Positions 1 through 11,105 of a stretch of DNA of 64,000 nt are shown in pieces (position 1 is the first letter of the stretch; the number at the start of each line of letters is the position of its first letter). This DNA comes from Salvator merianae (taxonomy: Eukaryota; Chordata; Lepidosauria; Squamata; Teiidae). The notes below the pieces were generated by a model. The model searched no databases and was not told the DNA's origin. It worked only from the letters and a program-made list of their open reading frames with translations. Both the position numbers and the translations under genes were made by a program. The DNA lies in the NCBI GenBank assembly GCA_003586115.2, contig QVOM02000034.1:144093988-144157987 (forward strand), read 5' to 3'.

Positions 1-605
1 GAGCAGGGAGTTGTTCAAGTGAATATGCAGTGTTGAAGATCCAGGAAGTGTATCACTCATGGCCTGAGACTCCTGTACCAGACAGAATTCATTTTGGAGC
101 ACTGGAACCCATATTGGAAAAGCAGTTACAATGTAAAAGGACAGAGAACTGAAGAATAGTTATGTGACTTAATTCTCCTCTCTTCCAGGAGTTTGCCAGG
201 AAAGGCAGGACCCATCTGCATAAGGTGATTAAAAGACATCAGTCTTTAACTTGCCTGGCTGATGAAAACAAAAGCCAAACTTAGAAACAAGTTTGGACCT
301 GTACAACTCTGAATAAGAGCTAAAAGTATATCAAGATGCTACCTGTCACATTTAAATTGAGTCTGGTCCGGACTTTGTGTAATTTGTGCGATGGGTAAAC
401 ATTTGCAGGAAACCTATCTTGAATGTGCTTGACACTCCTTTGCCTGTGAGTAGGACAGACACCCCAGTCCTGACTGGCTTTGATTACTGGTATGCTGTCC
501 TATTGTCTAGGCATATCACGCCTTTTTTCTGTGAAGGATAAAGCATCACAAGACCCATCAACACTGCTCAAAGCTAAAAACAGCAGTTCAACCTGTACAC
601 ACACT

Positions 606-1145
606 GGACCTTTTCACACTTAACAGTAGCAAGCATGAGGCATGCTTGCTAGTCAAGTGCATTCACACCAGCAGGCAGCCATAGCGACCGGCAGTGGACT
701 TCATCCGCTGCCAATTGCTACTACCGCTGGAGAAGGAAATAGGTGTCCAAATCCTCACCTGAAGCTCAAAGTGAGCTTCAGGTGAGGATTTGTTCACACT
801 CACCTTCTCCACGGTGGCAGCGGCCATCTTCTGTGTGATCAGCCCATCCATCATGCATGCATGATGTCAGGCCCGACTGGGGCCATACATGGGCCCATTC
901 GGACCCGCGTGAAGGGGTAGGCTCAATTGCCCATCGTGCATGCATACGCATGCATGTGGAGCTGCTGCCAGTCGCCATGGCAAGGATCTGGCACCGCTAC
1001 TGGTGTTCGCACTCACAAATGCTGGTAGCCAGCGCAAGGTAGGTTTTTAGTCCCCATCGTGCAGACTGTGTCTCCATGATGGGGTATATTCCACCCTAGA
1101 ATGGGCTAGTTAGCCCTTTCTAGCGTGGCAAGAGCAAACAGGCCT
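606..1145. mobile_element. GGGCC-family fold-back MITE
   Basis: Terminal inverted repeats are GGACCTTTTCACACTT on the left and, read on the other strand, AGGCCTGTTTGCTCTTGCC on the right. They match termini at 5189-5603, 10342-10944 and 50703-51417. The flanking trinucleotide ACT occurs on both sides (603-605 and 1146-1148), a possible 3-bp target duplication. The element interrupts repeat A, whose alignment to the 32.7-34.3 kb copy resumes on the other side. It has no transposase. The superfamily is unresolved; PIF/Harbinger is possible from the 3-bp duplication. Confidence 0.6.
748..792. repeat. Perfect 21-bp stem, 3-nt loop hairpin inside the MITE
   Basis: Positions 748-768 are exactly the reverse complement of 772-792, with AAG between. 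The stem extends imperfectly outward through GGAGAAGG (729-736) and CCTTCTCC (803-810). This is the fold-back centre of the MITE at 606-1145. Confidence 0.85.
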
Positions 1146-2240
1146 ACTTTCATAAGGTCCCATTTTAGTAACATATGCACAGGCATGTATTTTCACAACC
1201 ACTTACTAACATTAAAAGGTCCCTCCCTTCCATAGGAAAGTATTTCTCACGTGTGGTTTTCCACCCCACGTTGTGTTTAGGTATATGGTTAGCTCCCATT
1301 TGTGCAGATCAAAGATCAAATATAACCTGTGGGTAGAACATGGTATGGTGTCTTTGGATTCCTCTCATCTGGACTCCCTCCAACCACACTGCTTACCATC
1401 CAGATCAGCTCTCTGTCCACTACTGCATCTCAATCCTGCAAGAAGAATTTAGTTACGCTTTGAATTTGCCACTTGCTGCTTGGATTGCTGCTTCAATCCC
1501 AAAGCATTCCACTGCCTGGATTTTGCTGTGCCTCAGTTAAGGTTACCAACTTGCAAAGACTATAACTTTGTTGCTGCTGATCTGCAAAACAGTGCTTTCC
1601 CCATTTTTCACAAATTTCCCTCTTGCCTGTGGATACTTTACTGGACCAGGGATCTTCAAGGCAGAGACTTCACTCCCAAAGCTTTATCACAGCAGAGGGT
1701 GAGACATCCATGTGCCTTCTGATAGTCTAAGGGCTCCCCGCGGTTAGGTCAGTTGAGTTTCAGGTCCCTTTTCCCTCCCTATAATTTCGCCATTAACCTA
1801 ACTGTCACAATTGTTCTTAAAAGTTCACAAATATTAAGTAGAAGTCTGTGTAGCTTATTTCCCTCTTTGATGCATGTGCAGTTAGGTTTCTGCAGTACGA
1901 CCCCTACCAGGAGAATCCCTAATGTTGCTTTGCCTGCCATTTAACAGGCTGGGATCAGCTGCTCACCTATCAAATCTGATAGTTCTGCAATTTTAAGATG
2001 TTTGGGGTATTTTTCTTGGGCTCTAATAAAGTGTTCTCAAAGAATACTATGTCTGGAACGTTTTATGCTGTTCTGTCTTTTATTTTATGCTTTACTTGGG
2101 TGATTTGTCATTTTTAAAGCCTTTTTCCTATGAGATTCTGCTTTGAGAATTTGTCACCTGGGTGAGCTATTTTTCCCATCCCAGTATAACCCCATGTACT
2201 GTTCCTAAGACTGCTATGAAATGGGACTGAGGCTGTTTTC

Positions 2241-3866
2241 TCATGTCCATGGCAAGAGATGCCTGGGGATAGGCACCTCCATGGAAGCATCTCCCTCCTG
2301 CATCTCCAGACACTGTGCTATTTCCACATCTGGCATGTGAGGATATGGGAAGACACCATGGATAAGGTGTTCACTCTTCCAGTGCTCTTTTATACCTTTG
2401 TGCTCAGTTCTTGTGACATGCTTTTATGCTGCCAAATGTGCATAATCTATGTCTCAGTTGGTCTGCAGAGGTATTAAGGATGCACATAAAGGGCAGAGTT
2501 TCCACTTGATATCAGCATAACAGATACTCAGACCTGGCTGCAAACATGCATTATTACACTGTGTGTGGTTAATCAGATGTCATTTTGCTGCGGTACCCCT
2601 GTAATAATGGTGTGTTACCAGAGCCACAGAAAAATGCAGAACTGGTTAAAATGTATCCACAATTTTTTTAACTTAGGCCACTTTTCCATATACTGGATAA
2701 GGTACCCAGTAGAGCAACTTCTATCACTGAAAGCACTTAATGGTGGTCATGCTGAGCAATTATTGGGCAGAATTTCTGACACAGATGTTATTTTCAGAGG
2801 GCACAGTTTTCCACCCTAAAGGAAGGCCATCCAAGCCACCATTGAAAATGATAGCAGCGATTCTGCTATCCAAAGCAGCGATTCTGCTATCTCCCCCATG
2901 CCCCAGAAAGTAGCCAGAAAGTGGAGACCCAGCCTCAAGTCCTCCTTTCCTAAGACTGGACCGACAAGAGTTTTTGTAAATCTCAGACATAGCTTATGGT
3001 CCTCATTCTTGCCATGTATTTAATATCTGGATTGAGTGGTAGAGGTTTATTTTTATGTATTATGTTCCTTAGGGAAATTTAATCCAGTTTTTTAAAAAAA
3101 AATCAATGACTTTGAATACATGTAAATTATACAGAAAACTTTCAAGTAAGGATCTGTTTCCTCAAATACATATGCATTTGTCCTTTAAAAAAATAAGCTT
3201 TATCCTAACTTTTTTTTTTTTTTTTTTTTGGTCTCCGATATATGCAGGGTCTGATGTATTTTGTTCAACAAAAGGGCAAAGGGTTGACATATGGTGATAA
3301 AACAACTTATTTCTGCTGTTCTGTTTATCTTACAATACAAGACATATTATAGACAACTCCTGAAAAATCTTTTTTTTTAAAAAAATGACAGTTTAAAGTA
3401 GAAAAACTGTCAATATTTATGTCTCATGTGAAAACGCATACAGAACATCAACAACTGGTGAAAAAATATTTCCATGGCCATTAATCAAAGTATTTCTCAA
3501 ATTTATGATAAATCTTGAAAACACAAATTTCCTTTGACTGTTTCAACTTCTGTTGTATTCAGAGTTAGCTGAGATATTTTGATAGTTTTATTTTATGAGA
3601 CTGCATTGTATGACTTCCAGCGCATGCTAAGGATGAATTAATCTGTCACTTTCTACAAAGGCTCTTGTAGTGCCAGCAAAGGACCTCATGGACTAACAAA
3701 TTTATTGTGTTATAATCTTTCAGGAGTACAGGGCACTTCATCAGACACATGAAGTATTGTTCCAATAGGCACGCACCCTTCTCCCTGAAAGAGTAAACTG
3801 ACACAGATTTAACACTGGAAATGCAAGAATTCAAAAGTCATTCAGCAGTTATCTTGAGGTCCATCC

Positions 3867-3869
<3 letters not shown>
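2241..3869. other. No gene recognised
   Basis: AT-rich sequence with only short open frames and no recognisable domain. A short near-tandem duplication (AGCAGCGATTCTGCTATC, twice, about 2850-2891) and a poly-T run near 3210-3230 are the only structures seen. Confidence 0.6.

Positions 3870-3908
<39 letters not shown>
3870..3908. repeat. (AT)n microsatellite
   Basis: About 19 uninterrupted AT/TA dinucleotides followed directly by a G run (3909-3917). Confidence 0.95.
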
Positions 3909-3910
<2 letters not shown>

Positions 3911-4019
3911 GGGGGGGATGCATAGATTTTTAATTGGTTCCCTGTTAGTTTTAGACTTACCATGAGTCAAATTGTTTCTTCTTCTTCTTTTTCCATGCAC
4001 TAGGAAGTAAATAAATATG

Positions 4020-4225
4020 TTTTATATGTATGTATGTTTTTTATCGTTCTTATTAAATGCTGCAACTCACCCTGGGACCTTAGAATATGGGATGGGATAT
4101 AAATACTTGAAATAAATAAATGCATAATGGTGATTATTTTCAGTTTATTGTTTCCTTTGTTAATCTACTTTGTAAACCACACAGTCTTCTGAAATACATG
4201 GTATATAAATTAAATAAATATAAAC
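4020..4225 (+). mobile_element. L2-type LINE 3' tails (two decayed pieces)
   Basis: The pattern 'CAACTCACCCTGGGACC...GGGATATAAATACTTGAAATAAATAAAT' (4070-4122) is the decayed L2 3' tail, where the family typically reads GTAAGCCGCCCTGAGT...GGGATATAAAT. A second decayed piece (TTTGTAAACCAC...GTATATAAATTAAATAAATA) lies at 4167-4222. No coding part is recognisable. Confidence 0.45.
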
Positions 4226-5188
4226 ACAGTTATACCTACGTGGCATTTTCACATATCATGGTTCCTTTAAGATGCACACAGTCAAAGCTTGATGAGGTCT
4301 TATGTGAAGCTGGTACATGTATAGTGATACACAGTGAAGTCCGCTGTGTGCCGCACACTTCTTTTCTCACCCACTTGGACCTCCTGCTTGCTTGCTCACT
4401 GGAGATTTCAGAAGTGAATGAGCAAGTGGGTAGGACAGTAAGTAAGCAAGATGCAGCTGACTTTATTGTGCAACAACTCAAACTGTGTGTACAAGTCCTT
4501 GTCAAATGTTGTCTAAGTGAACAATAGCTCACCTTGATGCATGTGCTGTGAGTGGCTCAGTGAACAAATGGATTTGCCTGCTTCCTGCTTGAGTTCACTC
4601 TTTGGCACCATTTACAAGACCATCTTCAGCCATCTTCTTGACATATGGAGGCTGGGAGGACAAACACTACCTCGTCATTCAGCTCCCAAGGCTGACAGAA
4701 CCCCAGCCAGGGTTGCCAACAGGGAAGCCTTTTTTAACAACCCTGAGGGTGCCCTCTTTGTGGGAGTCTACTCATGGTTGCTGTCTAACATGTATGGTAT
4801 CCTAAAGGCTATGCAATGGCCAAAAATGCACTCAGAATTGCTGCTAGGGACTAACAATGGGGAATACTTGTAGTCACACTTCCTTTAGCATTAGACTATT
4901 CACTGCTTCTGAGGTAGGCAGTAAGCTAGCTCATGGTGAAGACTCCTATTTGCTAGGTTTGCTAGCAAGCCAAGGCTGGCTTAAAGTTCAAATTTCATAC
5001 AGCACACAAGCCAAACCTTGAAGAAACTTGGTAATCTGGTTGCCTGCAGCTTATCAAATTTCCCCCACTACTGTGTATGGCTGCTTCATCTCCTTGGCCC
5101 CAGCCCCTTCAGTTAAAAAAGTTATTTTCAAGAAGTTGAAATGGTGACTTCAGCCAAGCATTTGGAAAAATGAATAATAAAAAGAGAA
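4226..5188. other. No gene recognised
   Basis: Two overlapping open frames of 135 and 110 codons (4120-4527 and 4541-4873, plus strand) show no familiar domain and no splice-consistent context. A GCTTGCTTGCTCACT stretch partly pairs with GAGCAAGTGGGTAGG some 45 bases away, so an old DNA transposon is possible but not shown. Confidence 0.5.
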
Positions 5189-5603
5189 GGGAACTGTTCA
5201 TATTTATAAGCCAGTGAGTGTCTGCTTGCCACTAGCAAAGTGTGGCTGCATTCTGTGGTAGTTGCAGTGTCTGGGAGCGGTCTGCAAACATTCCAGAACA
5301 CTACTAGCTGTGGTCAGCTATAACATTATCCAGAGCTTTATTGGGAACAGCTGCAATGGCTCCCTATCAGCAGCAGTCACATCTGCTTTCGGGTGGACTG
5401 CAAGGCTGTGGCATGACTGTGGTTGCCCAACTGCACACCACATCCCTGGTTGACATAGCAATGGCCAGACATTTCTGTGGCCACTGTCATGGCAAGCAGG
5501 TATGCATTTGCAATGTGAGTGCTGGAGGTTCTGTACAGGGCCATTCTAGCATTCGCACTGCAAATGGCCACCACACCTCTCACTGTAAAGTGTGAACAGG
5601 CCC
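5189..5603. mobile_element. GGGCC-family MITE
   Basis: The left end GGGAACTGTTCATATTTATA and the reverse complement of the right end, GGGCCTGTTCACACTTTACA, are degenerate inverted repeats of the same family as 606-1145. No clear target duplication is visible. There is no transposase; the open frames across it are incidental. Confidence 0.5.
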
Positions 5604-8248
5604 TTTGTCTCTGACTTCTATGCAGCTTCTTCCTTTCAGTCTAAGCATACCTGCTGGTCCATGCTGTTGTTTCCCTTTTTCAGTCACTGCTGCCTTAAGC
5701 TGGTAGTCACCTGCCAGTCTACACCGCTGTTGCACTTGGATATGCTACTTCTGAATGCTTGTCTTCTTGTGCTTGGACTACAGATCCCAGCATATCATGC
5801 TACTCACATGCAGATACCACTTCCTGTTCTGGGAAGGCCTCTGATGCAATTGTCCTTGTCACTTTTTGAGTTGAGTGGACAAACCTTTCCAATCAGACGT
5901 CTGGTTAAGGCTCAAATGCCACATGGACTAGCATAAGCAGACAGACAGCTGAGGAAAGGTGGCTCAAACTTACAGAAGCTGTTTGGAGAAAATAGGGATT
6001 AACAATTGCCTCTAAATCATCATCAGAACTCCTGGGAAAGTGTTCCATGTAAGGTGACTTCCAGTTAATAAGAACCACTTACAGCATGAGAGCCTTAGTG
6101 TCTGAAGAACCAGAACAATTATGGCAGGGAGTTGGAGGTGAGATTTGCCCCTTCTACTAGAAGAGCCAATAGCTGAAATCAAGCCCAGAAACCCCTGTTA
6201 TATTCTCCAACTAAGAGAACCCCATAATTATTATTATTTTTTTGAGCCATACCTAAGGATCTTAGCACTTGAGAGAAAAACTTTAGACTCCAAAGCACTC
6301 AAGAGAGCAGCCACTCTAGGTAGAAATCTTCATGACTGGCATCAAGAGATCGCTTTAGCAACACTGCTACTAACCACCAGCAGATACAGAGAATTAGAGT
6401 CCTTTGGCTTTAGTGAAAAAGGATGGCAGCGACCTTGATTGAGGTGAAATTCATTCCCACCTCTGCCAAATTAATACTAGTGATCAGTGGACGGGGAAGG
6501 AAGGGATTGTTAGCCAATTGATTGCCACTCTGAAGTAGCAGAGCAGGTAATTTATTACCAGCCACATCACTACCACCCAATTGCTAAAGCCAAGAAACAT
6601 CCCAGTTAAGTCTCCATCCTTGCACAAATCTACTTATCTCTTTCACTAGATAATCTGCTTCTCTTCTTCTTTCATTATTTGACATTCTTTTATTGATATA
6701 TTGTAACTGTTGCTGAGCCAACACCACTGGAAATTCTTTAGCCTTGAAGTTCTCAAAGCAACCAAACTGTATAGTTGGAAACAATGTGTTAAAAGCAGTG
6801 CACTGGAATACTGGTCTTTATTGAGGGAAAATATATCTCACCAGTCACTAGTGCTATAAAGATTTTTTTTACTAAGTTTTTAAAAATGGTAAATTGACAA
6901 AGTGCCCCATAAAAGAATAAGCAAACAACAAGAAAACTCTTCCAGACAAATATTGGGCCAACTCAGAACAAAAATGTTATTAAAAATAAGAACAAAAAGC
7001 TTTTAAAAGGCACAAAAACACTGTCTTTTGACAGGAATCAGCTGAGCTGGACTATCAAAGGTAATAGAACAGTCAGTTGTCCCAATACAAAGAAAGATAG
7101 AGGTCTCACTTCCTGCAGCATGCTCAAGGGTCAAATAAAGTGAAAACCTCCATGGCAGGTTTATGAATGGAAAGTTCAAATCAGGATAAATTTAACAGGT
7201 CTGGGCTAATAGAGGCTACTAGAACGGAAAAAGAAAAGAAAAGAAAGGGAAAACAACCTGAATCTACCGTAAACTAGCTCAGGAAGATCCTAGCTCAGTT
7301 AGGTGAAGGGGGGTTGAAATAATTGGTTTGCTGACAGTGTGAGGCTTCAAAATCTGGTAAAGTTACCAAGACAGAGTTTCTGAGATCCAGAAGAGTGTAA
7401 CTCTGTATCAGCAGGGTATCAGAGGATCAGTTCTTTGGTTCTGTGCCCTAGCCAAGACACGGATCAGAATCAAAGGAAAGCATAGCTGCTTTGGGTTGAA
7501 GCAGCAAGATGGCAGGCAACATAGCAAGTGGAGTTTTTCCCTATAGTGTAACAGCAGTTCCAGATGACAGCAGTGTGGATCCTGGAGGCAGAGGGTAATA
7601 AAAGATCATACTAAGCTGCTCCTGGTATGCATTTTTATGTATATCTGGATCCTGGGGCTGTCCTGAGTTCTAAATCATGCCGAGAGGGAGGGACTGATGT
7701 GTAATAATGCAAGTCAATGAGTGAGCTCTAGTGAGAAAAACGTGAGGGGGGGACAGATGATGTAGTGCTTATGTCACCAGCACCCAAATATGGTATTTTC
7801 TTCCATTGGATGAACATATCCAGCTGGAAGTACACACCTCTAGGCAGTGTTGAAAGGTTTAAATGGATGACATTTACCTTAAACAAAAGTCAGCCAGTTC
7901 CCAACAAGAGTTCAAGGCTCTTGTCAGCATCTTCTGTTCAAAAGATGCTGCTAACAATAGGTTGGCCTGGAATGCCAAATAGCTTTTAGTGTTATCTTTT
8001 TAAAACTCTGCTAAAGAACACATCAGCTGCCATCAAGCCATCTGAGCAGATTATCTCCTGAGTCAGCTACTGCTCTTATACAGATTTTTTCCCAAGCCCT
8101 TGCTTTGGGAACAGAAGCAGAATGTTTTGCAACATTTCCTTGTTGCTTTTAAAATCAGGCCGTCTTTTCAACAGGGTTCCCAATGAATCATTTGGTGGCA
8201 CAGTGCTCTAGGGCCTTGGGTTTCTGGGCAATATCTGCTACAACTATG
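5604..8248. other. No gene recognised
   Basis: Moderately AT-rich sequence without recognisable coding similarity. GGACTACAGATCCCAGCA near 5777 resembles a motif common in old vertebrate repeats. A short AAAAGA-rich run occurs near 7230-7250. Confidence 0.55.
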
Positions 8249-8399
8249 TGATTCTTCACTGGCTGGTATAATGGACCAGCAAGCGTACTAGGAGGCTCCT
8301 TTCTATATGTTGGTGCATTCTAAGGGAGATCACACCTGCTTGCAGGAGAAAGGCTCCTGGAGTGTTTGCTGGTCCTCTATATGGTCCAGTGCAGAATCA
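8249..8399. mobile_element. Hairpin MITE-like element, possibly Tc1/mariner type
   Basis: The first 56 bases (8249-8304) pair with the reverse complement of 8343-8399 with some mismatches: TGATTCTTCACTGG against TGATTCTGCACTGG at the tips, then ATGGACCAGCAA against GAGGACCAGCAA, then GGCTCCTTTC against GAGCCTTTC. About 40 nt form the loop. TA occurs just outside both arms (8245-8246 and 8401-8402), which would fit a TA target duplication. The element is too small to code for anything. Confidence 0.6.
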
Positions 8400-9404
8400 G
8401 TAGTGTTTTTGTGGCTTCTTCCTGATACTTCCTCAATACAGATACAAACTTTTTTTGTATTTTAACCCTTTCCCCATTACTGAGAATCAGTTTTATGGTT
8501 CAAAATTATTTTAATAAAATCCTTTCTCAGTCAAACTTTGAGTGTTTAACCCTACTATTCCCCACCTTCTCTCAAGTTCAGCTCTGCAAAACTGTACCCC
8601 AATTTTGACATCTACCAACTTGGGAACTCTTGTTCATGTGATTGGCCTGGAGACATTCTTGTAACCAGTCACAGCATGAGGAAGCAAGTGCCTGGCAGTA
8701 GCATGTTACAACCACATGAAAGGGGTGTAGGCGAGCAGGTGGGCATGGGCTGAAGGTGCCAGAGTGGGGAGGCAGCAGTGTGGGTCAGCAGGTAGGGGCA
8801 GGTCAAAGCAAGGAAGCTGCAGTGAAGGCAGAGACCAACTCTCCTTTATTCTTCATTATTCCTAATGCTTCTGAAGTGTTCGACTGAAGTCCCCTTTTCA
8901 ACTTCATTAAATTTTCTAATTATCCTATTACTATCAGATATATTTTAATAAACTGGATATGTAAAATAAATTTGCCATGCATTATGGAAACCAAAGGCCT
9001 TGACTTAAGGGCTATTGCATAAAAGAAATGATTAATTCAAAAACTTTTGTGAATTCTGAAAGCAGTAGATTTCCGTCCAGTGATAAGTCTTAAGTCTTGT
9101 GCTTCCCAGATTTGTTTTTTAATTATGTGGAAATTACTATCTGCACTACCTTCCATTAACAATAACCTGCTTCTGCAAATTTTCTAGATTATTTGACATT
9201 GGCCCACGCAGCATACAGACTCTTGACTGGAGAAGTGATTCTACAAACCTAAAACCTGGGGAACTGCTTAGCATGTAATTTGGTCTCCTCAAGATCTCTT
9301 ACTCCTCTTCTGAGCATTACAGTGTAAAACTAATTATCATATACAGATTAGGAAATGTCAGTTAAGCCTATAGCTATATGGGGATGCAGTTCCTAAAAGA
9401 ACTG
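8400..9404. other. No gene recognised
   Basis: Intergenic or intronic sequence with no repeat family I could name and no open frame of note. Confidence 0.5.
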
Positions 9405-9828
9405 CAGTGACTGCCTCTCTGCTACCAAGCCTAATTCAAGTATTAACATTAACTTATAAGGCCTTTAATGGCTTTGGCCCCAAATATCAAAAGGAACACC
9501 ACCTCCTGTATAGACTTGACACTACCTTAAGATTTGTTAGTGCAGACTCTTGCCTTCAGCAGTGTGAGGGCTTTCTTGATGATAGCCCACAGACTGTGGT
9601 TCAGCCTCCCTTCTGAGGTCAATCAGGCACCCGCATTGTATGTTTTTAGATGTCTGGTTAAGATGCAGCTCTTTACCTTGGCCTTTGGCTGAGGGAACAG
9701 CATCTTCTCCTCATTCAGGCACTGTTACTGTTTTAGATAACCTAGTTTACCTTTGAAAAAGCTGCTTGCAGTTTTTATTATGTTTTTATTGTGACTTGCC
9801 CTGATACCTTCAGGTATACAGCAGGATG
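9405..9828 (+). pseudogene. L2-type LINE ORF2 C-terminus and 3' end (decayed)
   Basis: The translation around 9440-9640 contains LTYKAFNGFGPKYQKEH and, in a shifted frame, a GFLDDSPQTVVQPP piece, matching the usual L2/CR1-group order 'LTYKALNGLGPxYL' then 'RAFxxxAPxLWNSLP'. It is followed by a degenerate YVFRCLVKMQLFTLAF-like stretch near 9640-9690 and by a 3' tail with TGACTTGCCCTGATACC (9792-9808). Frameshifts make it non-functional. Confidence 0.55.
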
Positions 9829-9888
9829 GATATAGATATAGATATAGATATAGATGTAGATGTAGATGTAGATGTAGATATAGATACA
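9829..9888. repeat. (GATATA)n/(GATGTA)n hexanucleotide array
   Basis: About ten hexamers alternate between GATATA and GATGTA blocks, directly at the end of the L2 fragment, consistent with growth from the LINE tail. Confidence 0.9.
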
Positions 9889-10179
9889 TAAATGTCTCTG
9901 CTGGAATGGTGCAGTATTGCATCACTCTAAGTACAGAGCCTAGATACTTTTCTCTATTAGGAGTGAATGTCAACTTTGAAAGGGACAAAGAAAGGGAATG
10001 GGAGGGAGGGATACTCTGTCAGTTTACCACTGACTCCTTCCTTTGTTTTCCATCCCCAATTGAAAGTGGCAGGCACAGACACTCAAAGGGTCCATCTCTG
10101 GTGGAGCCACTTCTTTCACTTCACCAGGTAAGTAGGAGTGAAGAGCAATTCCATGTCCATTTAAGAGGAGGACATGAAG

Positions 10180-11105
10180 GAGTGTTTATTCCCATATGGT
10201 CTGTCTGTCAGTTAAGGTAAATTTGTGAAGCCCTAAGACATCCCTGAATAATGTCCTTGGGGATGTAACCAGAGAGTGGGCATTTTCTATTTTGGCCCTA
10301 AAACTTTAGAAAAGACTCCCTTTAGAAATTCACCAGACATAGGGCCTTTTCGCACTGAGCTCGGTAGACCGTTCCCAGTAGTTGGCTTTGAACCGGAGGG
10401 GTTGGGGAACGCTTGGTGCCATTCGCACTCCCGGCCAGAGGAACGGACCCAAAGCCAACCAGCAGCGGCAACAGTGCGGATGACAGCCGCTAGTTCGGTA
10501 CCGCACTCCGTACCATCGTACCCTGCTTCGTAGCATTGTACTCCGCTTCGTAACCAGGGGCTCGTTACGGAACTGGCTTCGTAACGGCAGCTAGGCCGCT
10601 ATCCCGGGCACGAAGGTTTGTACCGGGGTACGCAGCATCGTACCAGGTATGAAAACATTGCACCCGGATGTGAAAACTTCGCACCCCACATGAGCAGCCG
10701 CGCCAGCCATGCCCAGCCGCCATTTCATGCGCAGCCGGGAGTGCAAAAGCACCGTGCCTGATCTTCGCTCCATCGCGCAGGTCGGGATGAAGACAAGCTT
10801 TTACTTGTCTTGTCTTACCCAACATCAGGTTCGAATCGGGTACGAAGTGGTCCGGATCGGGTGAGGCGCATGCCTGCGGCAGTGCGAACGCTCCGTTCTA
10901 GCGAGCGGACAAGAACGTTCCACCGCTACAGTGCGAACAGGCCCAGTGTCACTAATTGCTTTTTGGTGCCTATTGAAAACACACCTATCCACCCAGACAT
11001 CTGGTGATTAATTTTTTCCTATTTTTAATCACTGTTATAAGCTTTATGTCAGTTACACGATTTGTAAACTACCCTAGGACCCAAGTGAAATCTAAAATGA
11101 CATAC
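10180..11105 (+). pseudogene. L2-type LINE C-terminus and tail, split by a MITE
   Basis: Before the MITE the sequence reads as a decayed 'GxVFSILALKL(W)KRLP' stretch (about 10270-10340). After it (10945-11105) it reads as 'LLKTHLSTQTSG' and then a tail with TTTGTAAACTACCCTAGGACC (near 11061). The two halves join naturally without 10342-10944, showing that the MITE landed in an older L2 copy. Confidence 0.5.
10342..10944. mobile_element. CpG-rich GGGCC-family MITE (603 bp)
   Basis: Ends are GGGCCTTTTCGCACTG and, in reverse complement, GGGCCTGTTCGCACTG, so 15 of 16 terminal bases match. Inside, GCACT/AGTGC-rich subterminal blocks (ATTCGCACTCCCGG near 10423, CAGTGCGAACGCTCCG near 10879) and a run of CGTAC/CGTAA motifs about 13-17 bases apart (10495-10590) are visible. 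CpG density is far above the surroundings. No convincing target duplication and no transposase. Overlapping open frames here are compositional. Confidence 0.65.

Larger units (their letters stand above)
1..2240 (+). repeat. Repeat A, copy 1 (unclassified, truncated by window start)
   Basis: This stretch, without the MITE at 606-1145, aligns by eye to 31.5-34.3 kb and more weakly to 34.4-35.7 kb. Shared landmarks include ACCCATATTGGAAAAG near 108 (CCATATTGGAAAAG near 32755), a TTGTCTAG match near 504 and 33120, and CCCTTCCATA near 1216 and 33387. An AATAAA with a downstream GT-rich stretch and GTCTGG lies near 2026-2056, which recalls the 3' part of an LTR, but TG/CA ends, a primer-binding site and retroviral protein similarity were not found. 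Class is therefore unknown. The 5' edge lies outside the window and the 3' edge is approximate. Confidence 0.6.

Noticed and set aside
4120..4873. Two adjacent plus-strand open frames of 135 and 110 codons
   Set aside because: They have no recognisable domain or splice context, and an opposing frame of 98 codons overlaps the first. Chance frames in non-coding DNA are expected at this length.
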